Positions 18,542 to 25,000 of a DNA stretch of 25,000 nucleotides are shown here, one piece after another. Both the position numbers and the translations under genes were made by a program. Location of the stretch: the NCBI GenBank assembly GCA_030704615.1, contig JAKLZA010000017.1, forward strand, positions 1-25,000, written 5' to 3'. This stretch comes from Takakia lepidozioides. Its lineage: Eukaryota > Streptophyta > Takakiopsida > Takakiales > Takakiaceae. Position 1 is the first letter of the stretch; the number at the start of each line of letters is the position of its first letter. Under the pieces are notes generated by a model. The model was not told where the DNA came from. It did no database searches and was given only the letters and a program-made list of their open reading frames with translations.

Positions 18542-19130
18542 ACTTTCTGTGTGTCATTTTCGCAGCAGTTCATGCTTTTCATATGGTTTTTTTATTCCCA
18601 AACCAAGCGTCGTGACTTACCATGCCATTTTTCCTAGTCGATTGCAACATGGCTGTTCTTGCACTGGCGTGTTGCTTCATAATGAACCAGCAGTTTAGGT
18701 TTGACTTCAAAATGTCATTAATACCTGCCGGATTGGACAACATCGCAATAGTAATAGCAAGACTAGCATTTTAAGGCCCTTGCACAGCTGGTTTATGCTC
18801 AAGTCTGCTCCTATGCCTCAACTTGACGCCTTCTACTGATTGTCACAAGCAATTTCTTCTTTAGTTTTGTGTTTTGTGAGTTCAATTATGAAGGCCTTTC
18901 CTATATGAAGTTCTTTCTTTAACATCTGCCAATTTTTAAGCATTACAAAGCTTCTGTGGACGGGTTTGCTATTTTTGGTGTCTGTCTGTGTCTTCAATGT
19001 AGCTTTCTTCAGCTACACATTCCGCAGCCAGTAAAACCTAACATTGTTTTTGGAATCCCTGTGTCGGATCCTCTTGGTTTCACCACACTGTAGCGGCTCG
19101 ATCAATTGTGGATAGCTTCGTTTTGCAAAG

Positions 19131-19140
19131 TATATAATTT
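19131..19140 (+). promoter_or_regulatory. TATA box candidate upstream of the NAD kinase
   Basis: The sequence tatataattt is the best TATA match in this part of the window. It lies about 470 bp before the candidate first ATG at 19599. The distance implies a long leader, so the link is tentative. Confidence 0.35.
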
Positions 19141-19598
19141 CAAAGGAGGGGCTCGACCAGTGTCTTTCTGATCAAAACGATTACAGGTAGATATGGCAAC
19201 CACGTATGTGTGGACAAACTGTTTTAGGATAGGTGGGGAATTTTCGTCGCAAATGAATATTCAAGGAAGAAACTTGTGTGCAAAACTGAATTTTGTGGCT
19301 TTGGCCGGTTCTTGGTGTCCTTCCCTCATCTTTGTAGTCCTCATGGCTTTGATGTGGTTTTCATTTTTCCCCTTAGTGAAGTCTTCATGGTCTTCGACTT
19401 TTTGAAAAAACAAAATATGCCACCACCTTAATGCTTTTGAACTTCTGTCTCCTCCTACCCAGGTCAAAGCAACAAATTGATCTTGCAGCCTGATGTGTCT
19501 ATGGATAGATGGAAGCGGTCCAATGGATGTAGCTGGGGCCACCGATTTTTCAATGTCCAGATTTTAGTAAGCGCATGGCCCAAGGTGCAGTTGCAGTG

Positions 19599-19694
19599 AT
19601 GAGTTCATCATCACAGGATTCAACACTGCTGAAGTGGGTGAAGTCACCCCTCCAGATGTCCGGCAGCCACACTTTGAATATCTCCGGAGGCAGG
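19599..19694 (+). CDS. Candidate first coding exon of the NAD kinase
   Basis: The frame begins at the ATG at 19599 (another in-frame ATG is at 19575) and reads MSSSSQDSTLLKWVKSPL and on to NISGGR, then meets a good donor (cagg|gtgagc) at 19695. It ends in phase 0, which fits the acceptor before 20734. A second good donor (tttg|gtgagt) at 19765 would end in phase 1 and not fit. Plant NAD kinase N-termini are poorly conserved, so no motif supports the link beyond phase and signals. Confidence 0.35.
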
Positions 19695-20005
19695 GTGAGC
19701 CTGCACATGCCTCGCCCTCCCACCTGCCTCCATCATTCAGGGTTTAACTTGCCGATCCACTTTGGTGAGTAGAGAGAAATAGCTTCTTCCTTTATCTCTG
19801 CTTGTAAGAAGACAAACAAGAAGAGGAATAGTTATTTATGGTTGAAGATACTCTGTCTGTAAAAACCTGGATGACAACATTTGGATTTGGCCAATTCACA
19901 AGGTCACATACTGTATCAAGGCCTGAAGAAATAATTTTTGTTTTTCATTACTTTATTTCTGGTGGTCCTCCCATATGATCCTTCTCATACTTCTCATTGA
20001 CACAG

Positions 20006-20191
20006 CAAAACCCTTGAGCTGATCGAAGTGGTATGCCACAGGGTCCTCAATGGTCAAGGTAGGCCTACAATATTTCAAAAGTTATGGATGGTTTCCACTC
20101 ACAGGTTTGGGTAACAGACATCAGGACCTTTGATAGTCAACAAGCAAATCCTGAAAGGCTTCTGGATATTCTTCATGCTTGTTCATTTTAG
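20006..20191 (+). other. Two coding-like segments of unassigned gene
   Basis: Segment A (20006-20058) follows a cacag acceptor and reads KTLELIEVVCHRVLNGQ, leaving one base before a gtaggc donor. Segment B (20118-20191) follows a taacag acceptor and continues in phase as DIRTFDSQQANPERLLDILH plus ACSF, then TAG. Both have protein-like composition and matched phases, which is more than expected by chance. They do not join in phase to the NAD kinase exon at 20734, so they may be the end of a separate small gene, an alternative transcript or a decayed exon pair. The TAG also forms the AG of an acceptor-like site at 20190-20191. Confidence 0.3.
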
Positions 20192-20733
20192 GTACAACAG
20201 GCCTGTCGGCAACTGCTCTGTGCCAAAGGCATGCTCGTGTTGCTGCAGGTGCTGCTTACTGACAACTGTAATCCTTGACAAGCAACTGCGTATCTGCTGC
20301 TTAGGTGCATGGGGAGAGGCCAGCAGTTGCTGGAGAGAGTGCAGACACTGGTCATTAATCCTACAATCAGGCCAAATAGCAATCAGTACCAAATAGCAGA
20401 ATTTCAGTGTGTAGGCAGGACAATCCTTTTCAGGGGTGATCTTGATATCTGGCAGGTGGTGGGGAAGAGTTAAATAATACATAGAAAAACAGTCTTAAGG
20501 GCCTGCTCAGGAGAAGCGACTTTTGATGGTAACCTGCTGGTATGAGAGCACCAGATCCAAATCTTTGCTAGTAATTGCGAAAGGTGTAGGGCGGGCCAGG
20601 CTCGAAAAAGTTCTAGATGTCCAGGACAGCTGAGGTTAAATAAGTTTTGAGTGAATGCAAACACACTTGGCATACTGCGAGTAGTCTATTAACACCCGCT
20701 GAATCACTTGATATTTCTTGGATGAGATTGCAG

Positions 20734-23700
20734 TCATCATTAGGGAGGGAGGATTCATCGGCAAGTCTGTCGCAGTTGGAGCAGGAAACTCTAGTACAAC
20801 TAAGGGGAGAAGAATGCACGTGCCTGTCAGCCAGTGTGCAGGCGCCACAGTGCTCAGTTCAAGAGCACCTGCAGCAAAGTACCATCGGGGATGGAGACAC
20901 CCACCTTGTGGAGTTTTCAATTGCCTTGCAAAGTATGTATGTCATCTCCTTGATTAAGTCAATATGACATGCTAATTTCAGTCTCCTGTCGGATGACAGT
21001 TCACTCTTACGAAGTTGTGAGGTGGTAGTCATTTTAAAGGGTGGCTGTTTTGGCTTTCCGTTCTTTGCTTGCACGGGTTGGCAAGCCACAGTGCCTGATT
21101 TTTTAGCTGTATAGGGGGCAGACCTTTTGGCTAACCAATTCCAGTCATGTTCCACATGCAGCTGTGACTAGGGCTCTCAGGCAGGTAGCAGAGAGCAAAG
21201 CCCGGGCCCAGGATGAGGCTGCTGAGTGGAAGCACAAGTATGAGATTGAACGGTTGCGACTCCTTGATCTAGAGCGACGTTCTGCTGATTGCATACGTCC
21301 CTCTTCAGGTGTGTAACAACCTTCACTCTCAAAGGGATACTAATTTTATCATGAAGACAAATTTTGGATGTAGTGTGCAGGATTGCAGAGGGACTGTGAC
21401 AGAGAGGTTCTCTAGTAGATTTTCATCAGTCACGCTTGCAACAAGCCTTGTATTTGTATAGGTGGGCTCCAGAACAAATAAACAAACATGACTGGAATAT
21501 TGACACTGGTAGACAAGTTGGTTGTATTTTACTAGCCCAATAAAGTTCTGGAGACCTGGCAGAAATGAAATATGAGAGGGCGTAACTTGCGCACTTGGAT
21601 GCAAAAAGTTCAGGTGGACAGAAATATGAGACATGGGAAAAATTGTAAGCAAATTGATTGAGTGCTCAAAACCCAGAAAGTTGTGCAGACCTGGCGGGAT
21701 GAAACAAGAGAGAGCACAATTTTTGCACCTGGATGTAAGACTTAATGGTCACAGAAAAATGACACCACTGGTCAACACAAGATGGAGACATAATCTTAAA
21801 GTGTGTATGATATGATGCAGAATAGCTGTTTGCAGGACTGTGATGCCAATTGTACACCCAAGAAGTCTTAAATTGATGGGAGGAGGAAAGCACTAGTCTG
21901 TGCATGTGAAGCACTTCAGTGTCAGTTGTAGACACCGAATTTTGAAATTTATCGTAAACCAAGCCAACCCCCTGGAATGGTGAGACAAGTAGAGCCACTG
22001 GAACAGGAAAATTGAGGATAGAGGACAGCAGGAATTACTCTCTTGTTACAGGCCAAAGCATTCAGGAAGTTCTACTTTCCCTGGCAGATTCTTGGAGTCT
22101 TGATGAGCGTCCTCCAGAATCAAAAACGCGAGACACCGAAACCAGGGAACCAAACTCATTGGAGTCACTGAGTGAGCCAAGTGGCCGGCTGTCACCAAGA
22201 AACAATGGTTGCTGCCTGAAAGAGGGCATCTGCAATGAGCAAGTCCTAGCCAACCATGGCTCCTCTCAGAAAGACCATCTGTCCGATGGCAAGCATCTCT
22301 TTGAAAAGGTCAGTCATGCTTCTTTCTCTCCCTGTGTGTCTGTCTTTTTCTGTGGCTGTGGATCTTGAGAACAAAAGTCCAAAAAAATTCCTTCCCTTAA
22401 GGTTCTGACCCTCTTGCTTCTTGTTCTTTACCAATTTGTCCCATCCTTGGGGCCCCCGTGGACAATGTACAATTTTTCTTTCTCTCCTCTCTCTCTCAGC
22501 CTCTGTCCTGGGTACTCCCACCAGAGAGACGCCCTCTTCCAATCCATAAAGAGATTTGTTCCTGGACCTCTGTACTGCTGGAAAAGTATCTCTGTGTTTC
22601 TCTTATGTTAGCTTCTTTCATGCTTGCATGAAATCTTCTCAGATGTTCCACAAGGATGGAAATCTACATGTATGTAGAAAGAGCTAACTGATTCAATGGA
22701 TAAGTTCAGGCACCATTTAGACTTGCATGGGGTGATGCAAGCGCAAATAGTGGAAGACACAAGCACGATATTGTATCCTTCGAAAACGGAAATATCACAA
22801 CAACTGTGCGAAACAGCAAGCAGGTAATTTCTTGTTGGTCACGTTATTCTGGTAGTTGTCTCATATAACTCTAATATACATTCTTATATCTCCCCTTTTC
22901 CGGTGAAGTAGCTGCTATCAGTTCTGGGTTTAGTGGTGATGGTGAAACAATGCACTGTTTTGTTTAACTGTCTTGTAGATCACATTGGTGTGGGACTCAC
23001 CTCCGCGATCAGTGTTGATCCTTTCCAAGCCCAACTCCTTGACAGTGCAGAGCCTCTGTCAAGAGATGGTGAGGTGAGTGATGCAGGTACACACCTCAAT
23101 TTAGACTTTTTCCACTGCTGACATGGGGTGGTTTCTTTGCAATATTGATGCATCCTTCCTACTTCATTTTGGGCTGAGTATTGTCTTTTGAGGTGATACG
23201 CTGGATCAGTTTTGGTTTGGAGATAATTGCATTCATGTGAAGGTCTGGCGCAACCATGTTGGTGATGTGTCGTCTCTTAAATCGGTGTAATGCCAGTTGG
23301 CTCGGGGAGAAGGGAATGGGAGTATATGTGGAGCCAACCGTAAAGAAAGAGCTGCTCAATGAGGGCCCAGAGTTCAGCTTTGTGCAGACTTTTGAATCAG
23401 GTAGTCCTCTTCTCTTCTATGCCAGTTATTTGTTGTTGTAGACTGATTTTGTATGCTATGTTTTGTCTTAGGAGAGGAGAAAATTGCTATGTGCTTCCTA
23501 TTTAGGGTGTGAGTTTCCCATTTTGAAGAGAGAGAGACAAGACTAATGGATTGTCATATGAATGTTGACGATGGCATCAAAAGTGCATAGTGCTCACAGG
23601 ATATTAACCCTCCCAGCCCATGGGTTTGGCACGCACCAGAGTAGGAAGTCAGCTTTATAGACAACACCAAACTGGTCATGGGGAGATTGTATGCTCCTTA

Positions 23701-25000
23701 AAGGGGCATCAAACTTAAGAGAAAACACCAACTGAGCACTGCAATTGTCAGACATAGAGAGGTGTTGATTTGACTGGACAAAAAGAGACGAGAGATCATC
23801 AGAGAAGGGACCTAGTGACAACATTCTGATGGCAGCTGCTGTTAATTGACAGAGAAGGAAGTGCTGTATATGCACAAAATGGTGGACTTGGTTATCACTC
23901 TGGGTGGTGATGGCACTGTACTCTGGGTAATCGCTCAACCATCCCATCCCTCCCTCTCAACTCACAAGACTAGGCCCCCCTCTGTCCTCCCCAGTGGGGC
24001 CTTCTGTCGATTTGCAGGTTCTGGTCACTCTGCGTTTAGGCTGATCCTCTGTTGCCGCAGGCCTCTCAGATAGCACTCTCAAGCTATTTTGCCACTTCTC
24101 TTCTTCTTTCTGGGGGTCCTGTGGACATAATCTGTACTTCTTTCTTTCTGTCTGCCTATGACGTTTTCTTTCCTAGACAAGAAAGAAAACTTGCATTTGT
24201 TGCAGTTAGACTTGTTGTCATCGGATTGGATTGGCGAGGAATTTCAGCTACCCATGGCTTTCTCTTGTGACTCTTCATAGTTGGCACTGAGGATGACTGG
24301 TTTGTACATGTTTGCAGGCAGCATCATTGTTCAAGGGTCCAGTGCCCCCTTTGGTGGCCTTCTCCATGGGATCTCTTGGCTTTATGACTCCCTTTCGTAT
24401 CCTCCCATCATTCCACCTTTCTGTTTGGCTGTGGGGCAATTCATATTCAGATTGTTACTTATATCAACTCATTGATGCATTTGTTGGCTTCATGTAAGAA
24501 AAAAGGGCCCTTCTCTGTGAACATGGTCTATGACATATCCCTGATGGTAGAGGGCTGATAATTCTACCCCGAGTCAGTTGTTGGGCCAGTGCATGAAAAC
24601 TGAGCCCAAACTTTGTGTAGGAGCTCTCTCTCAGCTGTGGGCTGTCTGAGCTCAAGGTTGACTGCCTGCCAATTTAAGGACTGAGACCTTGTAGCACTAA
24701 ATAATGGAGAAAATGAGGAATCTTCACAAGTTCCAAAAGGACGGGGAGAGAGAAAGACACTCAAAAAGTCACAATGTACAAATGCACCCGCAAGAAGGCC
24801 TTAACCCTGTTCTGTAAAGAGAGTGAACAGTACCGCGAATGTCTCCAAACTGTGATGAAGGGGCCTGTTTTTATCACTCTCCGTCATCGTCTACATTGCC
24901 GGATTGTTCGTAAACCAGAAAATGGGGGAGGGGATCCCAGTCGAACTTCCGAACCTGAAGACTATGTGGTATTGAATGAGGTGGCAATTGATCGGGGCAT
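20734..25000 (+). CDS. NADK1: ATP-NAD kinase, plant cytosolic NADK1-like, cut by the right window edge
   Basis: Ten exons join in phase: 20734-20932, 21162-21308, 22052-22308, 22643-22669, 22710-22823, 22979-23073, 23297-23400, 23853-23926, 24318-24396 and 24820 to the edge (425 residues). The enzyme phosphorylates NAD to NADP. The N-terminal part includes a likely coiled coil ([20 protein letters not shown]), then [20 protein letters not shown], a block shared with plant NAD kinases. The catalytic domain starts at [20 protein letters not shown], followed by [12 protein letters not shown], the NAD-binding [13 protein letters not shown] (GGDGT at 23903-23917), [20 protein letters not shown] and the NE motif in [10 protein letters not shown] (24975-24980). 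No chloroplast-type long N-terminal domain of NADK2 is seen. The C-terminal third is outside. Odd points are a 27-nt microexon and EMVS where Arabidopsis has EMVR at the 23073/23297 junction. Exons before 20734 are uncertain. Confidence 0.9.
21500..21830. repeat. Imperfect tandem repeat of about 137 bp in a NAD kinase intron
   Basis: Within the intron 21309-22051, unit 1 (about 21500-21636) and unit 2 (about 21637-21773) align along their length. Anchors are aaagttctggagacctggc against aaagttgtgcagacctggc, and gcacttggatg against gcacctggatg, spaced about 137 bp apart. A third partial unit starts at about 21765 with caccactggtcaacacaag. Identity between units is roughly two thirds by eye. No coding capacity is visible. 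Confidence 0.6.

Larger units (their letters stand above)
16808..19130. other. Region between GIF and the NAD kinase locus
   Basis: It starts with the GIF 3' UTR, CT-rich at 16836-16880. The part at 17400-17760 is promoter-like, with two CACGTG G-boxes and a GGCCCAAT block next to a tRNA-type B box. At 18434-18541 lies a small insertion flanked by 18-bp direct repeats. No protein-coding frame here is convincing; the longest (17151-17621, 156 codons) shows no known domain. A long 5' leader of the NAD kinase could start here. Confidence 0.45.

Noticed and set aside
18423-18698. Plus-strand 91-codon frame with a poly-Phe run
   Set aside because: The frame crosses the poly(T) of the retroposed insertion and is an artefact of it.
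1-25000. CRISPR arrays, prokaryotic operons, integrases or defence cassettes
   Set aside because: None is seen; the split genes, intron signals and gene families are those of a plant nuclear genome.

Overview
The window looks like nuclear DNA of a land plant. All five recognisable gene families belong to a plant proteome: phospholipase D zeta, a mitochondrial-type PARN ribonuclease, a p23-2 type HSP90 co-chaperone, a GRF-interacting factor (GIF/AN3) and a cytosolic-type NAD kinase. A sixth gene encodes a plant-specific secreted protein of unknown role. Introns have GT..AG borders and run from about 40 to 1,580 nt. Intergenic DNA is long and holds retroelement debris and GA/TC microsatellites. 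A seed-free plant such as a bryophyte or lycophyte is possible, but the sequence does not settle it. Assignments come from motifs and remembered families, not from database searches.

Layout, left to right. (1) 1-1487, minus: amino-terminal half of PLD zeta, running off the left edge, with no intron in this stretch. (2) 5234-7565, plus: two-exon gene for a secreted At4g14100-like protein; its long intron holds a dead LINE reverse transcriptase on the minus strand. (3) 8531-11104, plus: intronless PARN with a mitochondrial presequence, preceded two bases before the ATG by a strong G-quadruplex motif. (4) 13166-13633, minus: intronless p23-2. (5) 14318-16807, plus: four-exon GIF, divergent from p23 across a shared 684-bp region. 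(6) 20734-25000, plus: NAD kinase, ten exons seen, running off the right edge after the GGDGT and NE motifs; its first exon is uncertain.

The genes do not form a pathway. They cover lipid signalling, organellar RNA turnover, chaperoning, growth regulation and NADP synthesis, as expected for unrelated neighbours in a plant genome. The unifying oddity is genomic: three genes of families that are intron-rich in flowering plants lack introns here, next to genes that keep them. The same 25 kb carries a LINE remnant and a small insertion with a poly(T) end and an 18-bp target-site duplication. LINE-driven retroposition is therefore a reasonable but unproven theme. I found no CRISPR array, gene cassette, rRNA or convincing tRNA, and nothing that I would call a new biological system. 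The best leads are the G-quadruplex at the PARN start, the orphan exon-like segments near 12.0 kb and 20.0-20.2 kb, and the retroposition traces.
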